From: an uncultured Verrucomicrobiales bacterium | GTDB taxonomy: Bacteria; Verrucomicrobiota; Verrucomicrobiia; Verrucomicrobiales; Akkermansiaceae | Reading direction: 5' to 3' | DNA length: 63,438 nt | Assembly: GCA_937930235.1 (NCBI GenBank) | Contig: CALGLJ010000094.1 | Coordinates: 1 to 63,438 of the forward strand | In this document: in pieces, positions 17,325-28,000 of the stretch | Position numbering within the stretch: position 1 is the first letter of the stretch | Layout of the letters: every line of letters begins with the position of its first letter | Notes under the pieces: model-generated | Database searches by the model: none | What the model was told of the DNA's origin: nothing | What the model saw: only the letters and a program-made list of their open reading frames with translations | Translations under genes and position numbers: made by a program

Positions 17325-20000
17325 ATGATCCTTATCATCACTCCGACCGGGAATCTTCAACTTGAACAAACTCCCGACTCCGCCACCTCTTTCAACGAGT
17401 CTGCCAGTAAGCGCATTCGCAAAGCTTTTGATCTCTCCACCAATGATGGCCTCAAAGAACTTGTCTCAAAGTCTCTCAAAATCAAACTCCCCGAAACTCT
17501 CACCTACTGGCAAAATATCGCCTCCCTTTGTGTCAAAAAGTGGACTCGTTCACGCAATCATCAAGAAGTCCCCGTTTGGGAAGAAGGATCACGGATGGAA
17601 TGGCTACTCAGCTACCCTCCCAGCCCCGGTTCCGAGCGTATTTCACTCGATCTCTTAGAACAAATTTGGACCTCATTTTCCTCTCATCTCATCGCAGAAA
17701 TGACCGAACTCGGTCTCGATACGAAAGCCTATTTAGCCACCCTCAACCCACTCTGGCACGCCCTTGGACGCGTCACCTTTCACCTCGCTGAAAATAAAAA
17801 AAATCCAAACCAACCATTTGCCTTCCTCGCCACCTACGCCAAAACCCTCTCAGACTCTGGAGAACTCAAACACATCCCACTCGCACGGGCACTTCAGGAA
17901 TATGCTCATGAACCAGACGATCTTCGGCACCTTCTGGAACCGGTCAAGCTCTGCTGTGAACGCTCTCCTTTGATTCGCGAATTATTTGAATCGCGCGCGA
18001 TTTTTAAGCCCCAAATCTGGACCGCCGAACAAGCCCATACCTTTCTCTCACAAGCCACTCTCTATGAAGAGAGCGGCCTCGCCCTGCGCCTTCCCAATTG
18101 GTGGAAAATGCGATCCTCGCGCCGCCCCAAAATACAGATTTCCCTCGATCCTAAAAAAGAAGGTGCCCTCGGTGTCGACGCCATGATGCAATTCTCTCTC
18201 GGCTTCTCCCTCGGTGATCAATCGCTTACTCCCGCAGAATGGCAAGACGTCATGAATGCGGAAGACACCCTCATTCAACTCAAAGGACAATGGGTTGAGG
18301 TGGACCGTCAACAGCTCAAAGAAGTCCTCGATCATTGGGAAAAAGTGCAAGCTGCCCACGCAGACGGTCTCTCCTTTGCCGAAGGCATGCGCTGGCTCGC
18401 TGGCTTCGGGCAGGAGGGCTTGATCCCTGAAAATCCAGAGGGCGAAACATCCTCTTGGAGTCACATCGTCCCAGGAGAACAGCTTAAAAATCTCCTAGCG
18501 AAAATTCGCCACCCTGACGAGCAAAGCATCGACTCCTCGAAGTGGGTTGATGCAGAACTCCGCCCATACCAAAACACTGGCGTGGTCTGGCTTCGCCAGC
18601 TTCACCAACTCCGCCTTGGCGCCTGTCTCGCCGATGACATGGGGCTGGGCAAAACCCTCCAATCTATTGCTTTTCTCTCCTCACTCTACCTTGGTTCAAA
18701 AAAGAAAACCGCCCCCTCTCTTCTCATCATCCCAGCCTCCCTCCTCGGCAACTGGCGAGCAGAACTTGAACGCTTCGCCCCCAAACTCCGTTTCTTCATT
18801 GCTCACCGGAGCCAAAATTCCCTGGAAGCATTTACCGAAAATCCAGAGCACTACCTCAAGCAACACCAGCCTCATCTCATCATCACCACCTATGGCATGA
18901 TTAAGCGTCAAGAAAGCCTTCGCTCCTGCCGCTGGAATGTCGTTCTCCTCGACGAAGCTCAAGCCATTAAAAATCCCAGCTCCGCTCAGACGAAAGCCAT
19001 CAAAGAACTCCAGGCCCAGTCACGGATCGCACTCAGTGGAACTCCTGTTGAAAATAAACTCACCGACCTTTGGTCTCTCTTCGACTTTCTCAACGAAGGA
19101 CTTCTCGGCACCCCAAAGCAGTTCTCCAAAGCCGCAAAACACCTCGCAGAAACCGGCAACTACCGTCCCCTACGCAAACTCACCGCTCCCTACATCCTAC
19201 GCCGTCTGAAAACCGATCCCAAAGTGGCTCCAGATCTTCCGGAAAAAACCGAACTCACCACTCACTGCCTTCTCTCAAAACTCCAGGCCAAACTCTATCA
19301 AGCAGCCGTCAAACAACTCTCCAAAGAACTCGAAAATCAAGAAGACAACATCGCACGCAAAGGACTCGTCCTCTCCTACCTCATGCGCTTCAAACAACTC
19401 TGCAATCACCCCTCCCTTCTCACTGGAGACGGACTCTTCGACCTTAAAAACAGCGGGAAATATGAACGCCTCATTTCCCTCTGCACCGAGATCGCCGAGC
19501 GGCGAGAAAAAGTCCTCATTTTTACGCAATTTCGCCAAATGTGTGAACCCATCGCCAATGTCCTCAAAGACGTTTTTCAGCGTGCCGGACTCATCCTCCA
19601 TGGCGGCACTCCCGTGAAAACCCGCCAAGGACTCGTTTCTGAATTCCAAACAGACCACGGCCCTCCTTTCTTCGTTCTCTCACTGAAAGCAGGCGGCACC
19701 GGGCTCAACCTCACCGCCGCCTCACACGTCATCCACTTTGATCGCTGGTGGAATCCTGCTGTTGAAAACCAAGCCACTGATCGAGCCTTTCGCATTGGCC
19801 AAAAGCGGAACGTTCTCGTCCATAAATTCGTATGCCAAGGCACCATCGAGGAACGCATCGATCAACTCATCAACAACAAATCTGAACTCGCCGAACAGGC
19901 CATCGCCCAAGAAGATGGATCACTCCCCGCCCTCACTCAGATGAACGATGACGAACTCCTAGAGTTAATCTCGCTGGACCTTAACCGAGCGATCAACTAA
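17325..20000 (+). CDS. SNF2-family DEAD/DEAH helicase
   Basis: LADDMGLGKTLQSIAFL, LLDEAQAIKNPSSAQTKA, LSGTPVENKLTDLWSLFDFL, SLKAGGTGLNLTAASHVIHFDRWWNPAVENQATDRAFRIGQ. Confidence 0.95.
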   Translation: MILIITPTGNLQLEQTPDSATSFNESASKRIRKAFDLSTNDGLKELVSKSLKIKLPETLTYWQNIASLCVKKWTRSRNHQEVPVWEEGSRMEWLLSYPPSPGSERISLDLLEQIWTSFSSHLIAEMTELGLDTKAYLATLNPLWHALGRVTFHLAENKKNPNQPFAFLATYAKTLSDSGELKHIPLARALQEYAHEPDDLRHLLEPVKLCCERSPLIRELFESRAIFKPQIWTAEQAHTFLSQATLYEESGLALRLPNWWKMRSSRRPKIQISLDPKKEGALGVDAMMQFSLGFSLGDQSLTPAEWQDVMNAEDTLIQLKGQWVEVDRQQLKEVLDHWEKVQAAHADGLSFAEGMRWLAGFGQEGLIPENPEGETSSWSHIVPGEQLKNLLAKIRHPDEQSIDSSKWVDAELRPYQNTGVVWLRQLHQLRLGACLADDMGLGKTLQSIAFLSSLYLGSKKKTAPSLLIIPASLLGNWRAELERFAPKLRFFIAHRSQNSLEAFTENPEHYLKQHQPHLIITTYGMIKRQESLRSCRWNVVLLDEAQAIKNPSSAQTKAIKELQAQSRIALSGTPVENKLTDLWSLFDFLNEGLLGTPKQFSKAAKHLAETGNYRPLRKLTAPYILRRLKTDPKVAPDLPEKTELTTHCLLSKLQAKLYQAAVKQLSKELENQEDNIARKGLVLSYLMRFKQLCNHPSLLTGDGLFDLKNSGKYERLISLCTEIAERREKVLIFTQFRQMCEPIANVLKDVFQRAGLILHGGTPVKTRQGLVSEFQTDHGPPFFVLSLKAGGTGLNLTAASHVIHFDRWWNPAVENQATDRAFRIGQKRNVLVHKFVCQGTIEERIDQLINNKSELAEQAIAQEDGSLPALTQMNDDELLELISLDLNRAIN

Positions 20001-20012
20001 GCAACATTCTTC

Positions 20013-20942
20013 ATGTGGCAAAACTGGGGACCTCGCGAAACAGTCGGACAACGCAAAGCACGTTGTGAAAAACTCATTGCCAAACTTCGCAAACAAAAAG
20101 GCGTCACCATCCGCCCTATCTTGATCGAAGGGCAAAAAATCACCAAAACATTTTGGGGCGACGCCTGGTGCAAGAACATGGAATCCTATGCCGACTACGC
20201 TCATCGCATTGATCGTGGCCGGAGCTATGCCCGAAACTGCTCCATCATCGACCTCTCAGAAACCCAAGACGGATTCACCTCCCAAGTCCTCGGCACCGAT
20301 CCCTATCAGGTAGACATTAAAATAGCCCCTCTCCCCGCCGCTTCCTGGAAAAAGCTCAAGAAAACCTGCACCGGAAAAGTCGACTCTCTTATCAATCTCC
20401 TCTCCGGCACTCTTGATGACGGCATTATGAGCCACATGGCCGACCCGAAAAATGGGCTCTTTCCCAAGCCCGAAGAAATCCATATCTCCTGCAACTGTCC
20501 CGATTGGGCCACTCTCTGCAAACATGCTGCCGCCGTCCTCTACGGCATCGGCCACCGACTCGACAGCGAACCTGAATTACTCTTTAAACTCCGCCAAGTC
20601 GACCACACTGAACTTGCCAGCACCGCCAGTGAAACCATCGAAAGTATCGCCGGAGAAGCCCAGTCCACTGACTCCGACCTCGATGACTCCTCCATCTCAG
20701 ACATCTTCGGAATAGAGATCGACCTCAACGAAAAAGAAACAGTCCCCCTTCCCCCAAAAGCGAAGAAAGCCAAAAAGAAAACAACCAAGAAGAAAGCTGC
20801 TTCGAAAAAAGCCGCTAAAAAGAAAACGGCAAAAAAGAGTGCAAAGAAGAGTGCAAAGAAGAAAACCACCAAAAAAGTAGCGAAGAAAAAAGCTGCAAAA
20901 AAGAAGGTCGCAAAAAAAAGAGCGAAGAAAACCGCTCGATAG
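20013..20942 (+). CDS. SWIM zinc-finger protein with Lys/Ala-rich histone H1-like C-terminal tail
   Basis: SWIM motif CNCPDWATLCKH; tail KAKKAKKKTTKKKAASKKAAKKKTAKKSAKKSAKKKTTKKVAKKKAAKKKVAKKRAKKTAR. Confidence 0.85.
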   Translation: MWQNWGPRETVGQRKARCEKLIAKLRKQKGVTIRPILIEGQKITKTFWGDAWCKNMESYADYAHRIDRGRSYARNCSIIDLSETQDGFTSQVLGTDPYQVDIKIAPLPAASWKKLKKTCTGKVDSLINLLSGTLDDGIMSHMADPKNGLFPKPEEIHISCNCPDWATLCKHAAAVLYGIGHRLDSEPELLFKLRQVDHTELASTASETIESIAGEAQSTDSDLDDSSISDIFGIEIDLNEKETVPLPPKAKKAKKKTTKKKAASKKAAKKKTAKKSAKKSAKKKTTKKVAKKKAAKKKVAKKRAKKTAR

Positions 20943-21112
20943 ATTCTCAATCAGCGATCCATTTCCGGAAATCCAATTAAAAACGGATTCACCCCCCATC
21001 AACCTGTGAGTTGCACGAAAAAGACTCGTTTTGCGAGTGCTATATGCGTGATAAAGATTGACATTAAAGATTATTGAATAGTCAATGGAATTGTAGTATA
21101 GTCCTTCCTGCG

Positions 21113-21919
21113 ATGAAGGCAATTTACGTTTCTACCGGCTTATTTGCGGTTTCTATTCTCTCTAGCTCAGCACTTAGCACGAGCTCACCCTCCCGCGTTG
21201 ATCGCCTCGAAATGAGAGTAGCGGAGCTCCGGCTTGCCGTAGAGCAGCTCCAACAACAGATTGCATCCAGTCAATCCCATACCGAGATCGCCAGAGCACA
21301 AATCGTAGAAGACACTCCTACAAGTTCCCGCAGTTTCTATCGAGTTCAGTCCGGTGACACTCTCTGGCGCATCGCCAATCGACACGATATCAGCGTCAAG
21401 TCGCTGCAGCGGAGCAATCCTCGTCTTGACCCCAAGCGTTTGCGTGTCGGATTAAACATTACCATTCCAAGTTCATCCTACTCTCCCGAAAGGAAACGTT
21501 CGCCCCTCGGAGCTTCCGGTGGGACTTACCGCATTCAAGATGGTGATACGCTGGGACACATCGCACAGCGCCACGGCATCCGCCTCAGAAGTCTCATCGT
21601 TGCAAATCCAGGAGTGAATCCCCGCCGGCTCATTGTCGGAAAAAAAATCTACCTACCCTCTTCCGCTAATAACATTGGCAGCTCTCATAAAGCGGCAGCT
21701 CCTCCGATCCCCACTCCGGTGGTTTCAAAAATGCCCCCTCCGCTACCGGAACCAAGAGACCAACCAAAGTTGATTCACATCAAAGAAAGCCAACGCTTCT
21801 CTTACATCGCGCAATGCCACGGAACCGACATCGCCACTCTCAATCGACTCAATGATGTCAATCTCCCGGCTGGTCAGCTCATCAAAGCAGGTTCCAAAGT
21901 CTACGTTCCCAGCTACTAA
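21113..21919 (+). CDS. LysM-domain secreted protein
   Basis: Signal peptide and three LysM-like repeats (YRVQSGDTLWRIANRHDISVKSLQRSNP; YRIQDGDTLGHIAQRHGIRLRSLIVANP; IHIKESQRFSYIAQCHGTDIATLNRLN). Confidence 0.85.
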   Translation: MKAIYVSTGLFAVSILSSSALSTSSPSRVDRLEMRVAELRLAVEQLQQQIASSQSHTEIARAQIVEDTPTSSRSFYRVQSGDTLWRIANRHDISVKSLQRSNPRLDPKRLRVGLNITIPSSSYSPERKRSPLGASGGTYRIQDGDTLGHIAQRHGIRLRSLIVANPGVNPRRLIVGKKIYLPSSANNIGSSHKAAAPPIPTPVVSKMPPPLPEPRDQPKLIHIKESQRFSYIAQCHGTDIATLNRLNDVNLPAGQLIKAGSKVYVPSY

Positions 21920-22788
21920 ATGGCATCACCTTCAGAGCGAATCAGCTCCCGAAATGCTTGGATCAACTGGAGGGTCAATTCACCCGGTTTTCCATTTCCG
22001 ATCTCGCGATCATCGAGCTGAATCATCGCGATGACCTCTGCGGCAGTCCCCGTCAGAAATGCCTCATCACAGGTATAGATGTCATAACGTGTGAGAGAAG
22101 CTTCTCGAATAGATACGCCCAGATTTTTACAGAGTTCGAAAATCACACCGCGTGTAATTCCATCTAAACTCCCATCCGAGACTGGGGGAGTGATGACCTC
22201 ACCATTTTTTAAGATAAAGACATTATCACCAGTACATTCAGCAACATATCCCTGCTCATTGAGCATGAGTCCTTCTTTTGCCCCGGCCTTCATCGCCTCG
22301 ACTTTAGCCATGATGTTATTGAGATAATTCAGAGATTTCACCTGAGGGCTCAAGCTACCCGGAGTAGGACGCCGAGTGGCACAGGTGACAACTTCCAATC
22401 CAACATCATAAAGTTCATCTGGATAAAGCGAAATGCCTGAAGCGATGATAAACATCGAGGGAGTCGGGCAAAGAAAGGGATTCAAACCCAAATCACCAAC
22501 ACCCCGTGTGACCACAAGGCGGACATAACCGTCTTTGAGATCATTGGCACGAATCGTTTCAATCGTTGACTGCATCACCTCCTCAATGCTCCAGGGCATC
22601 TTCAGCATGATGGCTTTGGCAGAAAGAAAGAGTCGCTCAATGTGCGCGCGAAGCCGAAAAACTCGACCGTGATAAAAGCGAATTCCTTCAAAAATTCCGT
22701 CACCGTAAAGCAAACCGTGATCAAACACAGAAACCTTGGCATCTGCCTCATCGACAATTGTGCCATCCAACCAAATTTTGCGACTCAT
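21916..22788 (-). CDS. ilvE: Branched-chain amino acid aminotransferase
   Basis: IWLDGTIVDEADAKVSVFDHGLLYGDGIFEGIRFY, VKSLNYLNNIMAK, EQGYVAECTGDNVFI; start at internal ATG (MSRKIWLDG). Confidence 0.9.
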   Translation of the reverse strand: MSRKIWLDGTIVDEADAKVSVFDHGLLYGDGIFEGIRFYHGRVFRLRAHIERLFLSAKAIMLKMPWSIEEVMQSTIETIRANDLKDGYVRLVVTRGVGDLGLNPFLCPTPSMFIIASGISLYPDELYDVGLEVVTCATRRPTPGSLSPQVKSLNYLNNIMAKVEAMKAGAKEGLMLNEQGYVAECTGDNVFILKNGEVITPPVSDGSLDGITRGVIFELCKNLGVSIREASLTRYDIYTCDEAFLTGTAAEVIAMIQLDDREIGNGKPGELTLQLIQAFRELIRSEGDAI

Positions 22789-22902
22789 TTCTGGAGCGCA
22801 TCCTGCATTGCCGCACAAAGCTTGCAATCCATTTTTACGGTAAGATGACGCTTCTACGGGAAATTTCTTTTAAATCATCTTCCGACGGATCGTGGACCGA
22901 AC

Positions 22903-24195
22903 TCAGGCATTCATCACCTCTTCGATCTCTTCTGCTTCCACCGGAAAATCAGCAAACAGGTCGATATTTTGATCCTCTCCAATGAAGACATTATTTTCAA
23001 TGCGCACTCCCAAATTTTCATCTGGAATGTAAATCCCCGGCTCAATGGTAAAGACCATTCCTTCCTGAACCATCGCATTGGCAGGACTCACATCATGCAC
23101 GTCCAGCCCCAGGTGATGAGAGGTCCCATGCATGAAGTATTTCCGAACGAGTTCTTTTGCCTCCGACTGCTCTTTTGCCTCCTTCGCATCGATTAACCGG
23201 AGCTTAATCAACTGTTCTTCCATGATTTCCAGCACCTGTTTGTGATATTCACTCGGAAGAATACCGGGGCGAAGGATTTGATTCGCCTCTCTCATGACGT
23301 GCAACACCGCGTCATAAACAGCACGTTGCCGCGCATCGTAACGTCCATTGGCCGGAACGGTTCGCGTCATATCCGCATTCCAGTTAGCATACTCGGCCCC
23401 AACATCCATCAGAATGAGGTCACCATCTTCGCACACGCTATTATTATCGAGATAATGTAAAACGCAGGCATTGTATCCTGAACCAATGATCGGTGAATAC
23501 GCAAATCCCCGCGAGCGGCGTCGCACAAACTCGTGAAGATATTCCGCTTCAATTTCCCACTCTCCTACCCCCGGTTTGATAAATTCTAACACGCGACGAA
23601 ACCCAGCCTCGGTAATGTCAATCGCGGTTTGAAGATAGTTCACCTCGATCTCATCCTTCAGCATGCGTAGCTCATTCATGAGAGGCGCAACACGCTCATA
23701 GCGATGGAGGGGATATCGTTCTTGGCATTCTCGAATAAAGCGCCGATTACGAGTTTCCACGAGTGAGTCCGCCCGCAGATGCTCATTGGTATGGAGATAA
23801 ATGTGCTCCACCTGAGGTGCGACGCGATGGAAAAAATTCTCAAAACCCTCCGTCCACTGCACCATTTCAATTCCAGAGACTTGCGTCCCCTCTTCTTGAG
23901 TCAATTTGGCTCCTTCCCAAATTTTCAAAAGTTCTGAGGTCTTCCTCACAAACAGCACTTCTCTTTCTTTCTCGATCGGGGCATCTGGCCAGAGCAACAG
24001 AACGGTTTCCTCTTGATTGACACCTGTGAGATAAAACAAGTCACGATTTTGCTGAAAGGGCATGGTGCCATCAGCATTAGACGGCATGAGATCGTTTGCC
24101 TGGATCACGACCAAGCTGTTTGGTTTCAGCTTTGCCGCTAAGCGAGCACGGTTTTTTACAAACAACTCGGAGTCAATGGGCTCATATCTCACCAA
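22903..24195 (-). CDS. pepP: Xaa-Pro aminopeptidase (M24B)
   Basis: RDLFYLTGVNQEETVLLLWPDA, LILMDVGAEYANWNADMTRTVPANG, HGTSHHLGLDVHDVS, MVFTIEPGIYIP. Confidence 0.92.
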   Translation of the reverse strand: MVRYEPIDSELFVKNRARLAAKLKPNSLVVIQANDLMPSNADGTMPFQQNRDLFYLTGVNQEETVLLLWPDAPIEKEREVLFVRKTSELLKIWEGAKLTQEEGTQVSGIEMVQWTEGFENFFHRVAPQVEHIYLHTNEHLRADSLVETRNRRFIRECQERYPLHRYERVAPLMNELRMLKDEIEVNYLQTAIDITEAGFRRVLEFIKPGVGEWEIEAEYLHEFVRRRSRGFAYSPIIGSGYNACVLHYLDNNSVCEDGDLILMDVGAEYANWNADMTRTVPANGRYDARQRAVYDAVLHVMREANQILRPGILPSEYHKQVLEIMEEQLIKLRLIDAKEAKEQSEAKELVRKYFMHGTSHHLGLDVHDVSPANAMVQEGMVFTIEPGIYIPDENLGVRIENNVFIGEDQNIDLFADFPVEAEEIEEVMNA

Positions 24196-24206
24196 GCGAG
24201 AATGTA

Positions 24207-25052
24207 CTAACCACCATGCCAGTGCAACTTTTGGCGCAGTGTTTCGTAAAAAGAATGCTCTGGCAGACGAATCAATCGAAGAGGCTTCTCATGACACCTG
24301 ACCTCGACGATGCTCTCTTTCTGAATCCTCAAAATATCGCGACCATCCACGGAAAAAAGAATCGGCTCAGAATTCGTCCCGCATGGAGCTAATTCAATAA
24401 AGGAATCCTCGCCAACGACCAAAGAACGATTACTCATGCTATGAGGGCAAATTGGCGTAATCACAAACACCCCCGCATGAGGACCGATCAATGGCCCTCC
24501 GGCGGCAAGGGAATAAGCCGTCGAGCCTGTCGGCGTCGCCACGATCAGTCCATCGGCACGATAGTGATTCAGGAGTTCTCCATTCACCCGCGCTTCCAAG
24601 GAAACCAAGCGACCAGTCTCACCACGCATCAGCGCCACTTCGTTTAAAGCGAGAAATTCATGCGCCTTTCCTCCCTCCTCAATCATTTTCACCGAAAGCA
24701 TACTCCGCTCCACAATTTGCAGGGAGCCATCCGCGACGACGGACGTCAGTTTATCGATATCTTCATCCGTACAAGCAGTGAGAAATCCCAGCGTTCCGAT
24801 ATTCACTCCCGCAATCGGGACCTCCGTAGGTCCTAGACGATGAAGAGTTTGCAACAAGGTCCCATCCCCTCCGAGAGAGACAACAAGTTGCGCTCCTTTT
24901 GAGAAATCTGAGACTCCTTCTTCATTCACTAGAGCCGCCGTTTCTTTTTCAAGAACAACTTCGATTCCGTGTTTTTGAAAACTTTCCCTGACTCGAGCCA
25001 CCGCGATGGGGGCGTCTGGCTTAAATGGATGAGCGATAATACCAACCTGCAC
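24207..25052 (-). CDS. nadK: NAD kinase
   Basis: VVSLGGDGTLLQTLHRL, GVNIGTLGFLTAC, DGLIVATPTGSTAYSLAAGGPL. Confidence 0.93.
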   Translation of the reverse strand: MQVGIIAHPFKPDAPIAVARVRESFQKHGIEVVLEKETAALVNEEGVSDFSKGAQLVVSLGGDGTLLQTLHRLGPTEVPIAGVNIGTLGFLTACTDEDIDKLTSVVADGSLQIVERSMLSVKMIEEGGKAHEFLALNEVALMRGETGRLVSLEARVNGELLNHYRADGLIVATPTGSTAYSLAAGGPLIGPHAGVFVITPICPHSMSNRSLVVGEDSFIELAPCGTNSEPILFSVDGRDILRIQKESIVEVRCHEKPLRLIRLPEHSFYETLRQKLHWHGG

Positions 25053-25072
25053 AGCGCTCTTTTATCAATGGA

Positions 25073-28000
25073 TCAGCTCCATAGCCAGCGGAAGAAGTGG
25101 CGAATATCTTCCAGAAGCAAGTAGAGACATGGGAGAAGAATTAAGGTAATGGCAGTGGCAAACAGAATCCCAAATCCCAGAGACACCGCCATCGGGATGA
25201 GAAACTTAGCCTGCATATCCGTTTCCAGCAGCATGGGCATCAAACCCACAAAGGTGGTCAAAGATGTCAGTAAGATTGGCCGGAAGCGCCGAGCTCCGGC
25301 CCGCATCGCCGCTTCTAAAATAGTTGCCGAGCTCTTCTGATGCCGATTCACATAATCGACAAACACGAGGCTATCATTCACCACCACTCCTGCGAGGGCG
25401 ACAATGCCACACATCGACATGATGCTCAGATTCAAACCCATCACCACATGACCGGCAATCGCCCCCACCATTCCAAAAGGAATCACACTCATGACAATGA
25501 ATGGCTGCAAATAGCTCTTCAGCGGAATCGCCATCAGCACATACATCAGCATCAGTGCCCCCACAAATCCGATCATCATCTCTCGGATGCTATCGCGTTG
25601 ATCACTCTGCTCTCCTTCAAAGCTGAATTGAACTCCAGGGAATTTCTTGCCAATATTCTCAAGCACATCTTCGGTAAAACTCGCCACGATTTCATTCGCA
25701 TTGTATCCCCCAGAACGGTTCACATCCGCCTGCAAACTGATCGTCTGGAAACGATCCACGCGCGTAATCGAGGCTGAACCACGATCATATTTCGGCTCAA
25801 CGATCTCCAAGATGGGCACGTCCTCTCCTTGAGAAGTGCGGAGTTTCATCTGCTCGAAATTTGCAATCGATTTCCGCTCTTCCGCAGGATAGCGCACCAT
25901 GACCTTTACCTCATCTCGGCCCCGCTGGAGACGTTGAACTTCATTTCCAAAAAACGCGTCTCGTACTTGATTCATCACCGTGGCAAGATCAAATCCCAGC
26001 GCCTTACCCCGAGGCGTCAGATCGGCAATAATCAGCTCCTCACGCCCCCGGCGATCAGAGTTTGACACCTCAATCACCCCCTCGTAATCATTCGCTAACC
26101 GCTCCGTAGCCCAGGCCGTTGCCTTTTCAAGTTGTTTGGCATCATTTCCGGTCAAATTCACATCAATGGCATTACCTCCCGCGCCAGTTTCCGCTTTGAT
26201 TTTCAACGAGACGAGACCCGGAACCTCACCCAAAATTTCCTGCCAGCGGATTTTAATTTCTTCTGAGGAGACTCCGCGCGATTTCGCCTCGGTTAACTCG
26301 ATCGTGACTTCACCCAGATGCGTCCCCGTGGGCGGACCTCCCGGAGTGAACCCTCCCTGAAAAGGTTGCATCCCTGCTGTCGCCAGGACATTGACCACGA
26401 TGGAATTCCCTTCATTATCTTGAAATTCTTCCCCTAACTTCAGGGCGGCCTGTTCAAAACGTCGTACCACTTTCTGAGTTTCACTAAATGGAGCCCCCAA
26501 GGTCATTTCGATTTTGCCAGTGAGGACTTCCCCCTCTACTTTAGGAAAAAATTCCCAAGGGACCCAGCCCGTGACCGCCAAGGATACGGAAACCATAAAT
26601 AACGCGGTGAATCCCACCAGAACGAGATAGCGAAACGTTAAACAAAAACGTAACACGGGGGTGTAAACGATCTCAATAAATTGCTCCAAACTTTTGGCAA
26701 TCGCACGCTGCACACGCAAGATTGGGTTCCTTGTCTTCTTCGTTGAGGAGGGCTTTAAAAGAGCCAAATGCGCAGGAAGAACCAACTTCGATTGTAAAAG
26801 GGAAAAGAAAAGTACAGGAATGACCACCAATGGAATATTCGGCCAAATTTTTCCACTCACTCCGCTGAGCCCTAGCATGGGAGTGAAAGCCGCCATCGTA
26901 GTGAGAATGCCAAAGACAACCACCACTCCTACTTCATGCGTCCCCTTCCAGCTCGCTTTCTTAGGATGCTCTCCACTCTGAATGCGGGTGTAGACATTCT
27001 CCCCGACGACAATGGCATCATCAACCACGATTCCCAGCACGAGAATGAATGCAAAAGCCGAGATCATATTAATGGAAATCCCTAACTGCGGCATCAGCCA
27101 GACTCCCCCCGCAAAAGATACCGGGATTCCCAGTGCTACCAGAAACGCCAAACTCGGACGAAGAAAGAGGGCCAGAACAATCAAAACCCACAAGAGTCCC
27201 ATGCCCATATTGCGCTTCAAAAGATCCAGCCGCCCTTTCAAAAACAAACTTTGATCATTCCAAACCTCCACTGACACCCCTGGTGGGAGTTCTTTCGTGT
27301 TGAGATAATCTTTCGCAAGGCGAGCCACGGTGAGGGTATCCTGAGAACCCACACGAAAGACATTGAGCACCACGGCAGGCTTCCCGTTGAAATTCGACTC
27401 CAACTCCACATCTTCAAAACCATCGATCACCGTCGCGATCTGAGAAAGGAAAAGCTCTGACCCATCGGGCAAAGTCTTGATCACGATATTTTGGAAATCT
27501 TTCCCCCGATAACGTTTACCCACGGCCCGAACGAGGACCTCCCCAGACTGAGTTTTTACGGAGCCACTGGGTAAATCGAGCGACGCGTTCCGAATGGCAG
27601 CCGCCACTTCTTGTAAGGTCAGGCCGTATTTGCGGAGCTCATCTTCTGACACCTCAATGGAAATTTCGTATGGCCGCACTGAGGCCAATTCCGCTTTTTT
27701 GATACTCGGAGGTCCTTTGAGAAAATTTTGAATCGCGATGCCTGGACTCTCCAGGACCTGCCACAACTTATTCGCCCGACCTTCCGGTTTTGGACTTTGA
27801 TAATTCAATAGACCATCGCGAATTTCTTCGGCATATGCTCGGAGATTCGCCTCATCTGTATCCGCACTGATTGCCAAACTCAAAATCTGGCGATTCACCA
27901 CGAGCTCTTCCAAAACAGGACGTTCCGCATTTTCGGCAAAATTATCGATGGCATCGATGTTTGTTTTCACCTGATCCATGACATCGCGCGTCTCGTAACC

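Noticed and set aside
18048-18464. 138-aa minus-strand ORF inside the SNF2 gene
   Set aside because: Antisense to a clear helicase gene and no start/SD support.
21058-21112. Promoter with TTGAAT-N17-TATAGT immediately before the LysM gene
   Set aside because: Spacing fits, but the -10 would end only about 10 nt before the ATG, implying a near-leaderless mRNA; too weak to call without TSS data.
25340-25777. 145-aa plus-strand ORF within the RND permease
   Set aside because: His-rich antisense of transmembrane codons; not a credible protein.
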